In this document: one piece after another, positions 1 to 9,480 of the stretch
How positions within the stretch are numbered: position 1 is the stretch's first letter
Layout: each line of letters starts with the position of its first letter
Assembly (NCBI RefSeq): GCF_014193675.1
Contig: NZ_BLXZ01000003.1
Span: 1 to 64,000 of the forward strand
Length of the DNA stretch: 64,000 nt
Reading direction: 5' to 3'
Source of the DNA: Geomonas limicola
Lineage (GTDB): Bacteria > Desulfobacterota > Desulfuromonadia > Geobacterales > Geobacteraceae
The notes under the pieces: generated by a model
The model's input: only the letters and a program-made list of their open reading frames with translations
What the model was told of the DNA's origin: nothing
Database searches by the model: none
Position numbers and translations under genes: made by a program

Positions 1-1477
1 CTGCGGCGTGTGCCGAGCGCCCCCACTGCTGACGCACCGCGAGGTTTGCGCTGCTGTCGGCATGGCAGTTCGAGCAGTTGGAACGCGAGGTCACGTAGGA
101 GGCCGGGTAGCCGGCGGCCGTCATGTTGTTGAAGTGCGCTGAGGTAGCCCCTGCCGCACTCCCTGCGGTACTGTGCGGGTTATGGCAGGCGATGCAGGGA
201 TTGGCGCCTATGGCAAACGGGTGGTTGGCGACGTTGCCGCTGGCATCACGATGGCAGCCGTTGCAGACGTTGTCGATCACATCGGGATTGTGAACTCCCT
301 GGGTATGGCACGAGGAACAGGTCAGGCTGTTGGCACTATGCGGCGAAGCGGCAAAGTCGCTTCCGATGCTAGCGCTGTGGCAGCTCAGGCAGAAATTGCC
401 ACCGCCGCGCGTATAGAGAAAGGTCGATTCGTTCACGGTCCCGTTGGTCAGCATGCCGGGATGGCCGCCAGAATCGGCTCCCACATGACACTTGCCGCAC
501 ATCACCAACTGGGCCCGGTGGGTGGAACTGGACCACTTGGCGAACACGTTGGTGCTGGTGCCGATCCCGATGCCCTGGTGACAGTTCTGGCACTGGTTGC
601 GCGCCGCGGCAGCCGGATCATTGGTGACGATGACGGTGGTGGTGGCAACCGACCCTCCGGTCACGGTCAACCGGAAATTGTAGGTACCGACCAGGGTGGG
701 AGTGAAACTGACGCTGGTGCCGGAGGTGTTGTCCGCCAGCACCTTGGTACCCGGATACCCGGGGCCCGTAGTCTGGGTCCAGGTCCAGGACGTGATCGCA
801 CCTGTGCTGGCGGAGCCGTTCAAGGTCACCAGGGTACCGGGAAGCACGGTCTGCGGGGCCCCGGTGACGGCCACAGGGGGGCCGGCAAAGGTCCCGGAAA
901 GAGCCACATTCGAGGTAAAGGCATAGGTGGTCGGGAAGGTCACGGTGACCGCCACGTTTGGCGGTGCCGGCAAAGACGTGCTGACGGTCGTGCCGGCCGG
1001 CACACCGCCGATGCTGGCGACGTTCCACCCGGAGATTGGCGTGAAGGTGAACTTGATGGCCGAAGAAGGCTTCTGCCCATAGTAGATATTGCTGAGGCTG
1101 GTGGGAGTTACCGATCCTCCGTAACCCGCACTTGCCGTAATGCTCATCAGGTTCGCCACGAAAGTGGCATACACGGTTTGCTGGGCCATCCCTTGTACGT
1201 ACGCCGTGGCTGGACTGGGAGGGTAACTGGTGCTCACGCCGTTCACCGTGAGGTCTCTGATGCTATACCCGGTGTTGGCGCTCACCGTGACCGGCAACAC
1301 GGCGTGCGTGGTGTAGGACTTGAAGAGCGACCCGGCCGTTGAGGTCTGGTTCACCATGTTCCGCGAGTTGATGGTTCCGCCGGCGCTCTTGGCCCAGGTG
1401 TTCAGGAACCAGGATGCAGCACTTGCCGTCGCAGGAAAGATGATGATCATCAGCAAGACAATAATTTTTTTCGTCAT
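1..1477 (-). CDS. Multiheme c-type cytochrome with PKD-like domain (3' end outside window)
   Basis: Reads from ATG at 1477 leftward without a stop to the window edge, 492 residues visible. A signal peptide (MTKKIIVLLMIIIFPATASA) points to export. Residues about 40-200 hold Gly-rich bacterial-repeat segments, about 205-283 a PKD-like beta domain (VTLNGSAST, GTYNFRLTV), and residues 296-472 carry seven CxxCH heme sites (CQNCH, CGKCH, CLSCH, CSSCH, CNGCH, CIACH, CSNCH). GGAGGAGCTGGT gives a good ribosome site. Exported cytochromes of this kind move electrons through the periplasm or outer surface in Geobacter; the exact partner is not visible. More hemes may lie beyond the edge. Confidence 0.9.
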   Translation of the reverse strand, partial: MTKKIIVLLMIIIFPATASAASWFLNTWAKSAGGTINSRNMVNQTSTAGSLFKSYTTHAVLPVTVSANTGYSIRDLTVNGVSTSYPPSPATAYVQGMAQQTVYATFVANLMSITASAGYGGSVTPTSLSNIYYGQKPSSAIKFTFTPISGWNVASIGGVPAGTTVSTSLPAPPNVAVTVTFPTTYAFTSNVALSGTFAGPPVAVTGAPQTVLPGTLVTLNGSASTGAITSWTWTQTTGPGYPGTKVLADNTSGTSVSFTPTLVGTYNFRLTVTGGSVATTTVIVTNDPAAAARNQCQNCHQGIGIGTSTNVFAKWSSSTHRAQLVMCGKCHVGADSGGHPGMLTNGTVNESTFLYTRGGGNFCLSCHSASIGSDFAASPHSANSLTCSSCHTQGVHNPDVIDNVCNGCHRDASGNVANHPFAIGANPCIACHNPHSTAGSAAGATSAHFNNMTAAGYPASYVTSRSNCSNCHADSSANLAVRQQWGRSAHAA

Positions 1478-2102
1478 ACCAGCTCCTCCGCCCTCGATAA
1501 CCCAACAGTAGGTAAAGTAATCGTTCTCGACGTAAGTGGCTCTGCCCCGATCTCAAACCTCTTAAGCTACTGGCACCCATCGCACGTCGGCTCGCAGCCC
1601 CCCCGCGCACTCAGAGTGCATCAACTGATACTGCTACAAAAAACTATCATTACAAGATTTAACCCAATTTTATACAATTAACCTGAATTTATTTTTTCCA
1701 TGCAAAGACATTGAGTTACCCGAATAGGCAGATGTGTGACACAACATGACGGGGCACCAAGTCGCCGCTATTCCGCGGACAACAACGCGAATTGGCAGAC
1801 AGAGTTCTTTCCCAGCGGGGTGATCCAGGAATCAGGATCATACTGATACATTATTATTTTTTTCTAAAGAGGGAGCAGCTGACACTGGAAGAAAAATTCT
1901 GTGAACTGTTGGATGTGTGTTTTATAATAAGTTTACTAGAAATATTGGGTGGGTAAAGACTGCGTCAACGACCATCGATTACGCAGTGCGTGCTGAGGGG
2001 GAGAGGCAACCAAAATCAGGGAATTGGCAAAGTGGGGCGAGACACCTGGATCGGAAGGCGGACATGCAGTACAGCGCTCAGCAGTTGCAGGCTCAACAAC
2101 GC
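1478..2102. other. Intergenic region, no supported gene
   Basis: About 625 bases between the cytochrome start and the cold-shock gene terminator. It is AT-rich at 1625-1700 and 1840-1960, consistent with promoter DNA for the leftward cytochrome, but I cannot fix -35/-10 boxes. A 95-codon frame at 1917-2204 has no ribosome site or recognisable protein and runs into the terminator and the end of the cold-shock gene. I searched by eye for a GEMM-type c-di-GMP riboswitch and saw none. Confidence 0.5.
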
Positions 2103-2134
2103 AAAAAAGCCCCGGATTACTCCGGGGCTTTTTT
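2103..2134 (-). terminator. Rho-independent terminator of the cold-shock gene
   Basis: Perfect stem AAAAAAGCCCCGGA / TCCGGGGCTTTTTT with a four-base loop, directly downstream of the leftward cold-shock gene; A and T runs on both sides make it usable from either strand. Confidence 0.9.
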
Positions 2135-2157
2135 AGCGCATCTGCGAAAAATGTCGT

Positions 2158-2358
2158 TTAGGCAGTTTTTACGTTCGCAGCCTGAAGACCTTTGGGTCCC
2201 TTGACAACGTCGAACGTCACTTTATCACCTTCAACGAGAGATTTGAACCCATCACCGAGGATCGCGGAGAAATGGCAGAAAACGTCCTCGCCACTTTCCT
2301 GCTCCAAAAAGCCAAATCCCTTGCTGTCGTTAAACCATTTAACCGTACCGTTTACCAT
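2158..2358 (-). CDS. Cold-shock domain protein (CspA family)
   Basis: 66 residues starting [18 protein letters not shown], which holds RNP1 (KGFGFL); RNP2 follows as DVFCHF (VFVHF in most homologues). These are the single-strand nucleic acid binding motifs of the CSD beta barrel, which acts as an RNA chaperone. The start at 2358 is preferred over an ATG five codons upstream because the GGAGAAAGAAAGC between them is the ribosome site. Monocistronic: its own terminator follows, and an AT-rich leader precedes. Length is normal for the family (65-70). Temperature control cannot be judged from sequence. Confidence 0.95.
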   Translation of the reverse strand: MVNGTVKWFNDSKGFGFLEQESGEDVFCHFSAILGDGFKSLVEGDKVTFDVVKGPKGLQAANVKTA

Positions 2359-2713
2359 GCTTTCTTTCTCCAATGGGTGCTGCTTGATATTATCCGATAA
2401 TTCAGATTCCCCACCGTAACAGCTTCACTCTGGCAATACAAGCTAATTATTTAAAGCTGGTACTTTATTTTCACCAGGGAGAGTATATTTTTAAGCATTA
2501 CCCCGTGGCAAACATGGCCTAAAAACTGGATATACCAAGTCTAGTTAGTCACTTATGAGCTCAAAGCAAGTATCGGATGGCATCCTGAATTCAGCAGGCT
2601 TGCTTTTAATTACAGGAAGGCGCATTGTGCGGCAAATTATTTTCAGAAGATTTCCTAGGTCCACCAGCTCATGTGCTTAACGGATCAGTAGGCGTACCTC
2701 GAGGGGGCGAATC
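2359..2713. other. Intergenic region between divergent cold-shock and small basic protein genes
   Basis: About 355 bases with AT-rich stretches (2445-2500) that probably hold the leader and promoter of the leftward cold-shock gene. No RNA gene or repeat was recognised. Confidence 0.4.
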
Positions 2714-2866
2714 ATGGCAAAGGTTAACTATAAATTTCAGAAGCGCCAAAAGGAACTGGATCGCCAGAAAAAGAAAGAGGAGAAGCTCTTGCGGAAACAG
2801 GAAGGCAAGGACCAGCCGGAGGCTGAAGCTGCGGAAACTGCCATGGCCGGAGCTGACGGGGAGTAA
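2714..2866 (+). CDS. Small highly charged protein
   Basis: 50 residues, MAKVNYKFQKRQKELDRQKK at the N-terminus followed by a Lys/Glu-rich stretch and an Ala/Glu tail. The AKVNYKFxKRQKEL opening matches a short conserved protein I know from beta- and delta-proteobacteria with no assigned function. Ribosome site CGAGGGGGCGAATC precedes the ATG. It is predicted to be helical and soluble with no membrane segment or signal peptide. Probably monocistronic. Function unknown; the charge pattern alone does not prove nucleic acid or ribosome binding. Confidence 0.75.
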   Translation: MAKVNYKFQKRQKELDRQKKKEEKLLRKQEGKDQPEAEAAETAMAGADGE

Positions 2867-2959
2867 CACTCCAATGATGGCGAGGACGCATCCAGGGAAA
2901 CTGACACCAATTGGAGCCAGCCCCCCGCACCGCAAAGAAAACGCCCGAAGGGAAGCCAG

Positions 2960-3298
2960 TTATTTAAACAGGAACCCCCTGAGAAAATCCATGGTGAAGT
3001 TCACCCCGGCAAAGGCCCCCAGGGCGCCGAAGAGATTGAGGGCGATGGTGAGGGGAGTCCGGCGTACTTTCCAGGCCAACGGCAGCAGGGTGAACGACAT
3101 CAACGCGTAGAGAACCAGGGTAAGCGCGATCGCACGCAGGTCCAGGTTACTGGCAACACTCACCTTGTCCACTAGCGTGAGAAAGAGGGCGATACCCAGC
3201 GCATGCAGCAACATCCCCTTGAGACCGCTACGGGTGCCGGTAATGAAGGCAACGACCCACACTGCGGCCTTCACGATCATCAGAAAAAATATCATCAT
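2960..3298 (-). CDS. Small inner-membrane protein, function unknown
   Basis: 112 residues with about four hydrophobic helices (residues 1-20, 28-45, 53-75, 84-105), separated by short loops with Lys/Arg. Two consecutive ATG codons (3298 and 3295) follow GCAGGAGTCCAGCC, so either may be used. It lies downstream of the yjdM gene on the same strand with about 40 bases between and may be cotranscribed. I do not recognise the family; no catalytic motif is visible. Confidence 0.7.
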   Translation of the reverse strand: MMIFFLMIVKAAVWVVAFITGTRSGLKGMLLHALGIALFLTLVDKVSVASNLDLRAIALTLVLYALMSFTLLPLAWKVRRTPLTIALNLFGALGAFAGVNFTMDFLRGFLFK

Positions 3299-3340
3299 GG
3301 CTGGACTCCTGCGGCCTTCCCTGCAGGCCGTTGCCGGCTG

Positions 3341-3673
3341 CTAGGCCTTCTTCACGAATTCCGATTTGAGCTGCATCGCGCCGATGCCGTCGATCTTGCA
3401 GTCGATGTTGTGATCGCCGTCGATGAGCCGGATGTTTCTCACCTTGGTCCCCACCTTCACCACCAAAGACGACCCTTTTATCTTCAGATCCTTCACCACG
3501 GTTACCGCATCCCCATCGTTTAACAGCACACCATAGGCGTCACGCACGACGAGGCCGGCCTCTTCGGTTTCGGCCACGGCATGGATCGGCCATTCGTGGG
3601 CGCACTCGGGGCAAACGTACATGCTGCCGTCTTCATAGGTGTACTCGGAACTACAGGCGGGGCATTTGGGCAT
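3341..3673 (-). CDS. yjdM: YjdM/PhnA-type zinc-ribbon protein
   Basis: 110 residues beginning [20 protein letters not shown], with a CPAC...CPEC zinc ribbon (residues 4-7 and 22-25) and a C-terminal PhnA domain ([20 protein letters not shown]). Length equals E. coli YjdM (111). The start at 3673 follows CAGGAGAAACAGTACC; a longer in-frame reading upstream lacks a ribosome site and homology. The family was once named for phosphonoacetate hydrolase, but E. coli YjdM does not have a firm enzymatic role, so the function stays open. Followed by a small membrane protein gene. Confidence 0.9.
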   Translation of the reverse strand: MPKCPACSSEYTYEDGSMYVCPECAHEWPIHAVAETEEAGLVVRDAYGVLLNDGDAVTVVKDLKIKGSSLVVKVGTKVRNIRLIDGDHNIDCKIDGIGAMQLKSEFVKKA

Positions 3674-3879
3674 GGTACTGTTTCTCCTGGAAATGATATG
3701 GCTGGTGCTGAAAAGCAAAAAGCCACTCAGCCTTGAGGCCAAGCGGCGCGGGAACGAAGGACCGTGTACCCGAAATCACTCCCACAGCAAAAGCGTGGTG
3801 GTTGGTCTACCACGGTCCTGCATACCGTGTCAACCTTCTCACCGTATAGTCTTGAGTAGGATCCCTCGCGTGGTGGGGG

Positions 3880-4845
3880 TTACAGGGCTAAGCTAACCAG
3901 GTGCTCGTAATCCTGCAGTACGGGGAGCCAGAAAAAAGGCGAGATTGCCGTTATCTTCACAATGTCGACGATTGTCCCCAGAAGTGACCTGATTTTTTCA
4001 TCACTGCTCTTCTCCTGCTTGATGGCTACCGTCATTTTTCGAAAATGGTTGAATCCCTCGATGCAGTGCCCATGCAGAAGCCCCTTATCCAGATACTCCT
4101 TGACCAGTGCCTTAGAAACAAAGGCAACCCCCTGCCCTGCCAGCACCGACTCTATCGTGAACTTCAGATCATCGCAGACAATGGCCCCCTTGAAATCGCT
4201 CAACTGCAGGGAGCACTTGCGCAGGTTTTCGGAAAGCATGTCGCGGCAACTGCACCCTTCAACGCGAGTGATGATCCTATTGTCCAATAACCAGGATAGA
4301 GGGGAGTTATATTGTGCAAGGTCCGGGTTTGCCTTGCTGATAAAAATCATCTCGTCATCAGGAAGTTCAAAGGTTTTCAAACCGGCAAAGTCAAGATTGC
4401 CATTGTGCTCGATCACCGTGATATCGAACAGTCCCCCTTTCAATCCATCAAGCAACGCTTTGGGATGCTGAACCAGGATTTTGAAATTGGCTCCGTCCGA
4501 ATGGGAAAGCAGAAAGGTATTCATGATTTTCGACATGTGACTCACGGCAAATGCCACTGTCGAGCCAATGGACAGCTTGCGCACCGTTCCCGGATTGGCA
4601 ACATCCTGGATCAGATCGTCTTCAAGTTGAACGATCCGCTCCGCTTTTTTCAGGAAGCGCAGCCCCATATCGGTTGGAATGAGTTCTGTCCCCGAGCGGT
4701 CGATCAGGCGGCAGCCGAAATTGTCTTCCAGGAACTTGACCCGATGAGAAACCGCCGACTGCGTGACGTTAAGGGAGGTTGCTGCTTTCGAAAAGCTCTT
4801 CTCCCGCAACACGGCAATGATGGTCCTTAGATACTCGATGTCCAT
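3880..4845 (-). CDS. LysR-family transcriptional regulator
   Basis: 321 residues. Residues 1-60 form the winged helix-turn-helix (MDIEYLRTIIAVLREKSFSK, AATSLNVTQSAVSHRVKFLE), and residues 90-300 the substrate-binding-like effector domain (KLSIGSTVAFAVSHM, GQGVAFVSKALVKEYL). Length is typical. It is divergent from the selenocysteine-type cytochrome gene at 5263 across 417 bases, the arrangement in which LysR proteins usually control the neighbour; that link is inference. The effector is not predictable. Confidence 0.9.
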   Translation of the reverse strand: MDIEYLRTIIAVLREKSFSKAATSLNVTQSAVSHRVKFLEDNFGCRLIDRSGTELIPTDMGLRFLKKAERIVQLEDDLIQDVANPGTVRKLSIGSTVAFAVSHMSKIMNTFLLSHSDGANFKILVQHPKALLDGLKGGLFDITVIEHNGNLDFAGLKTFELPDDEMIFISKANPDLAQYNSPLSWLLDNRIITRVEGCSCRDMLSENLRKCSLQLSDFKGAIVCDDLKFTIESVLAGQGVAFVSKALVKEYLDKGLLHGHCIEGFNHFRKMTVAIKQEKSSDEKIRSLLGTIVDIVKITAISPFFWLPVLQDYEHLVSLAL

Positions 4846-5262
4846 AGTTACACTCTCTCCTACCGTATTTCCTAAGATTCTCCCGCCCTAACTTCTGGAA
4901 GCTGAAAAGAAATCCCCAGAACTTCTCGAAGCTATGAACAACTTTAATAGGTCTATGAAGGTATTCGATAAAGAAAATGCCGTTTCAGGCCTTTTCGCGC
5001 CAAGGGTTCCGCCAATCCGCGCGCTGCTGAAAACAGTAGTGTTAACAGCCCGGTTCAGACGGGGCAACAAGGACATTGGCACTGGAAGTGTAATGTTAGC
5101 ATCGACGATCGCGCTTAGAAAGCAATTAATAGTGACATGAGCAAAATTCATACCCCCCGGGTCCGCTTTTCCAGACCGACGGCGCATACCAGATACAAAC
5201 ACGGTTACCAGTGCCCACCGGGCGCTGGATTGCAGGTAAAACCCAAAAAGGAGGAAGGACAG
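4846..5262. promoter_or_regulatory. Divergent intergenic region between LysR gene and 8-heme cytochrome
   Basis: 417 bases expected to hold both promoters and any LysR site. A TGGCAC at about 5077 resembles the -24 half of a sigma-54 promoter, but the GC of the -12 element is missing at the right distance, so I do not call it. Reading frames here overlap each other on both strands and have no ribosome sites. Confidence 0.4.
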
Positions 5263-8200
5263 ATGAAGAGTTCGCAGAAGACCATGCTGACGGCTCTGTC
5301 GGTAGGCGCCTTCGCTCTTGTCGCGGCCGCAGGAGCGGACCTGGCAAAAGCGTCGACCTACCACAAGACCAATTCAGCAGGGGCGGTGACCCTGAAGGAC
5401 CGGACCGGGAACCCCATTCCCGTCGGCAGCGTCACGCCGTACAGTCCGGAAAAGACCTGTGGCACCTGCCACGACACCAACCTGATCACCCAGGGGTACC
5501 ATTTCCAGCAGGGGAAAGGTTTATCCAACAGTGACATCAGGGTCTCGGACACCTACAATGCCGCGAAGCCTTGGCTTCTTTCAGACGGCATGTATGGCAA
5601 GTGGTGACCGCCGTCTTCGGACTCGAGCCAGTTGGCTCGAAAGAGCAATACCAGCAGCACCCAGATGGACAAGACTTCCTATTTCTTTACCGCCAACTGC
5701 GGCGCCTGCCACCCCGGTGGTGCAGCAACGCAATTCGACCGCAACGGCAACCTGTATTTCAATAGAAGCACCAACCTCTTCGGGTATCTCAACGGTGTTG
5801 CAGCACTGACTGATCCGGCCGCCAAACTGGACGGCGACTACGGCTTCATCAACCCGACCAGCGGCGTGCCTGGAACAGCAAATTGGAGCAAGACCGGCGT
5901 CATGGAGCCGGACTGCCTGCTGTGCCACATGAACAAGTACGACACGACCACCAAGTCCGTCGTCGATGCGGCCAAGAACTATGTCATCTTTAACAACAAC
6001 GACATGGGTGCGAGCTGGCACAAGCGTGCCGCCACGGCACGGGGAATCGCGGTGGCAGGGGTTGCCAACTTCGAGGTCGCCCCGACTCTCGGCGCGGGGT
6101 GGGGACAGGTAACCTACGCCACCAACGTGGCTGACGGCACCCCTCCGCAGGCAACGGCAGTCTCGATCAACTACGGTCTCGGCACCACCGCTGGCACCCT
6201 GGTCACTGACAGCAGCAATAACTATGTGATCCCGAACGGTATCATAGGGGCAGCCGGCAACAACAACTGCCGCGGCTGCCACACCTCGCCGGACGGCAAG
6301 AAGTCGGGACGCACCACGCTTGCCTCCACCGACGTTCACAATGCCCTGACCTGCACCCGCTGCCACGTCACTCCGAACACCGGAGCGACTGACTCGCTGG
6401 GACAGGCGATGGGGAACACCCACCAGATCGGCAAGGGTAACATCACCATCGGTGCGGTCCGCAATGACCTGGATAACACCGTGAAGAGCTGCGAAAACTG
6501 CCATATCCAGGGTGGTGACGCAGTAGCACCGAACCCGGCAGCGGCACACCTCAACAAGGTGCCAGGCTCTCACCTGAACTTCATGAACTGCCAGGTCTGC
6601 CATATCCGCTTCATCAGCGCCGGAAGCACGACCGCCCCCACTATTCCGGAGCAGGTGATCGAGATGACGTCCAACGGGACCCAGAACATCTCGAAACTGA
6701 ACGCCTACCTCGGGACCGACCCCCTTGACCCAACTCAGAACCTGCAGGAGCTGGTCGGCCAGCCCTTCCGCTGGTACCCCGGTCTCAGGTGGTGGGATAA
6801 CAAGGTGACCACGGTGAAGCCGCTCTACACCGCCTGGTTTGGCGAGTGGATCAGTGGCGAGGGTAATGCTGCCGTGATCAAGCCGATCGCCCTTCGTCTG
6901 GCTCGCAAGGGGATGACGGATCAGTACGCTCAGAACGTCGCCCGGTTGGCTTCGCTCCCGCTGACCCCCGGCACCAAAGTCACCAGCGGCGCTCCGATCC
7001 TCTACAAAAAGGACGAGATCAAGGCCGCCCTGGTGCGCATGAGTACCGTTACCGACTCGGCGAATCCCTCCAATGACAAGATCGCCACACGTCCGGTCCT
7101 GGTACGTGCAGACAAGGTCTACTTCCTGAACGCAGCGAACGAGGTGGAGTATTTCGAGAGCACGGTTGCCGAAAGCCACGACTTCGCGGTCAACCACAAC
7201 GTGGTTGCCAAGCGCGATCCGGTTAATCCGGCAATCAAACCCGGTCCCTACGGTGCCGGTGGCTGCACCGACTGCCACGGAAACAATTCTGCCTTCTTCC
7301 ATGGCGTCCAACTTTCCGAACCCGCCCAGTATGATTACCTGGACGAGGCAGGGACGGTTCCCAATCCGAACGCTGGCAAACCCGAGTACAAACCGCACTA
7401 CAAAACCATGGGCTACAGCGAGTTCAGGGCGAAACAGCTCACCGCTGACATCGTCCCGGCAATGGCGCGCACCCTGGGACAAGGGAGCGTCTTGGTCAGC
7501 CAGGGTACCAGCAGCTGCAGCACTACAGGCAGCAACGAGTGTGTGGTCGCTGCGGTTCCCGCCTCCGAGGTAACCTTCACCGCAACTCCGGCAACGGGTC
7601 AGTCCTTTATCAAATGGACCGGATGCACCCCCTCGGACACCGATCCGCTGTCCTGCGTAGCGAATGTCGGCACCCCGGCATCGGGAGCAGAAAATCCTGG
7701 TATCGTGGTCACGGCAGCCTTCACCGAGCCAGCAGCGCCCACTCCGCCGCCGGCTGTCACTACCTACCAGTTGAGTGCCTCGTCGGTCACCGTCGGTGGC
7801 ACCAATGGTGGCACTCTCGGTGTCACCTCGCTGGAAGTTGCATCGGGAAGCGACTATTTCATCAGTGTGCGTCCTGCCGCCGGTTACACCGTAACGGCTG
7901 CTACCGTGGACGGCTCGGATGTCCTGGGCGTGGTCCGGGCAAACGGCGGGTACCCGTTTACCAACATAAGCGCAGCCCACAGCTTTGTGGTGACCTTCAC
8001 CGCAGACCAGGCGTACACCCTCACCGTGGGGGCTACCACGAACGGTACGGTTACCCCCGGCACGCAGTCGATTGTAAAAGGCAAAAGCACCACCTTCTAC
8101 TTCACCCCGGCAGCCGGATATGCCATCCAGGATGTCAAAGTCGACGGCAGCTCTGTGGGAACTCCGAGCTTCTTCACCTTCGCTGACGTTGCGACCAACC

Positions 8201-8718
8201 ACAGCCTCGACGTTACCTTCGGCAATGCGGTCACCTTGACCGGCTCCGTTACCAACGGCAGCCTCAAGGTTAATACGGTGCCGGTATCTGGTACGGCCTC
8301 GATTGCCGCTGGTACCAAACCCCAGATCGATGTGGTGCCCAACGCCCACTACAAGCTGTACCGTCTGACAGTTGGCGGTATAAACGTTACCGCCAGTGCG
8401 ATCAAGAACGCCGACGGTTCCTACACCTATACGCCGGCAACTGCCATCAATGCCAATACCACCGTAAGCGCCAACTGCACCATGATGTACTGGGCCCTTA
8501 CGGGAACTGCAGGAGCCAACGGCAAGGTGGGTGTCAGTTCCACCCAGGTTGCCGACGGCGGGAGCTACTTCGTCAACGTAACTCCGAACAGCGGGTACAA
8601 GATTGCTTCGGTGACCGACAACGGGGTCGATGTGACCAGCCTTGTTGCCAATGGCGGGTACAAGGTACTCGACATGACCTCCAACCGTGAAATTGCGGCG
8701 ACGTTTGTAGCAAAATAG
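5263..8718 (+). CDS. Eight-heme c-type cytochrome, probable selenoprotein (Sec115 at in-frame UGA)
   Basis: Read as one 1151-residue protein through UGA at 5605-5607. The start has an ideal ribosome site (AAGGAGGAAGGACAG) and a signal peptide ending AKA-S. CxxCH sites begin at residues 66, 146, 218, 336, 364, 410, 443 and 668; the first lies before the UGA and seven after it. Residues about 745-1151 are tandem bacterial (InlB B-type) beta repeats like those in the cytochrome at the window start. The downstream part alone has no signal peptide, so its hemes could be attached only if it is translated with the upstream part. The codons on both sides of the UGA keep one frame and similar composition. 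A hairpin just 3' fits a bacterial SECIS. Alternatives: nonsense mutation (pseudogene) or sequencing error. Confidence 0.8.
5605..5640 (+). promoter_or_regulatory. In-frame UGA with putative bacterial SECIS hairpin
   Basis: UGA at 5605-5607 follows GMYGKW and precedes PPSSDSSQLARK in frame. From 5623 a perfect 7-bp stem, TCGAGCC-AGTT-GGCTCGA, closes a four-base loop AGUU that starts 22 bases after the UGA and has G at its second position followed by U. As I recall the bacterial rule, the apical loop should lie about 16-37 bases after UGA, have a short perfect stem and a G among the first two loop bases; all are met. SelB binding itself is inference. Confidence 0.75.
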
Positions 8719-8719
8719 C

Positions 8720-8758
8720 AACAAAGGCCTCCGGGAAATTCCCCAGGAGGCCTTTGTT
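8720..8758 (+). terminator. Terminator after the 8-heme cytochrome
   Basis: Stem AACAAAGGCCTCC / GGAGGCCTTTGTT, 13 bp, starts two bases after the stop codon. Confidence 0.85.
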
Positions 8759-8840
8759 CGTCCCGTTGCGTTACATTTCGGTTTGAATCAAGCGCATGGT
8801 ACTACTTACGGGAAAAGTTCAGCAAGATCTGCAAAACGCA

Positions 8841-8870
8841 AAAAAGGCACCCGCGAAATCGGGTGCCTTT
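8841..8870 (-). terminator. Terminator of the initiator tRNA gene
   Basis: Stem AAAGGCACCCG / CGGGTGCCTTT, followed on the minus strand by a T run, ten bases beyond the tRNA 3' end. Confidence 0.85.
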
Positions 8871-8879
8871 ATATTTGTT

Positions 8880-8956
<77 letters not shown>

Positions 8957-9171
8957 TCATCAAGTGGTCCACAACATATACAGGAAGCATCCCATTACGT
9001 CAACTTAAAAGTTGTCGAGGCTATCCTTTTTTTCGAGAGCACCGAAAATTCAGCTGGCCATCAGAAGACCTTACTATTCAAGCGCACAACCTATCCCGGG
9101 AGGTGGACTTTCGGCCCAGGTTATTTTCAGGTCCAACCGCATGCCGGAATATCGAACCCGTTTACCTTTTA

Positions 9172-9480
9172 CCTAAACCATACACGGTCTGGCCAAAACT
9201 GTCCCTGCTTTCTCCAAACCGCAGGCGGTTTTGCCGCGGCGCACACGGTTCTCGGAAAACCATCACTGCAGTGACAAAAGCAGCAACGGTTTCACATAAA
9301 CGCAACCGGCTTGCCCCAAAAAAGCGCTGCTTTTCCAAAACTGCATGCGATTTCCCCGCCGCGTATGCGGTTTGGGGAAAACCATCGCTGGAGTTGCAAA
9401 TGCAGCAGCAGTTTCACCAAAACAACACTCGGTTTGCCCAAAACCGTCGCTGCGTTTCCAAAACCGCATGCCGCATCAGC
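9172..9480. repeat. Imperfect ~122-bp tandem repeat, about 2.5 copies
   Basis: Units start at 9214 (CCAAACCGCAGGCGG), 9335 (CCAAAACTGCATGCG) and 9458 (CCAAAACCGCATGCC), spacing 121 and 123. The last ~40 bases of a further unit precede at 9172. Shared blocks include GGAAAACCATC and AGTTTCAC-type segments; each unit is rich in AAACCG / CGGTTT inverted pairs. Frames that span it on both strands are low-complexity and have no ribosome site, so I do not treat it as coding. The rest of 8957-9678 has no feature I can support. Confidence 0.8.

Noticed and set aside
1478..1620. GEMM-type riboswitch in the leader of the first cytochrome
   Set aside because: Conserved CACGCACAGGGCAAACC-like core is missing.
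1917..2204. 95-codon frame next to the cold-shock gene
   Set aside because: No ribosome site, runs through a terminator and into the antisense of the cold-shock gene.
5077..5095. Sigma-54 promoter (TGGCAC) before the cytochrome
   Set aside because: The -12 GC dinucleotide is absent at the required spacing.
4888..5364. 158-codon frame over the divergent promoter region
   Set aside because: Overlaps the cytochrome start on the opposite strand and has no support.
5608..8718. Reading the cytochrome as two independent genes split at the UGA
   Set aside because: The second part has no signal peptide or ribosome site, and hemes need export; the frame is unchanged across UGA.
5581..8724. 1047-codon open frame antisense to the 8-heme cytochrome
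   Set aside because: Low-complexity His/Arg/Gly-rich translation, no ribosome site, no domain; mirror of high-GC coding.
9172..9480. CRISPR array
   Set aside because: Repeat unit is 122 bp, tandem without unique spacers, and no cas genes are present.
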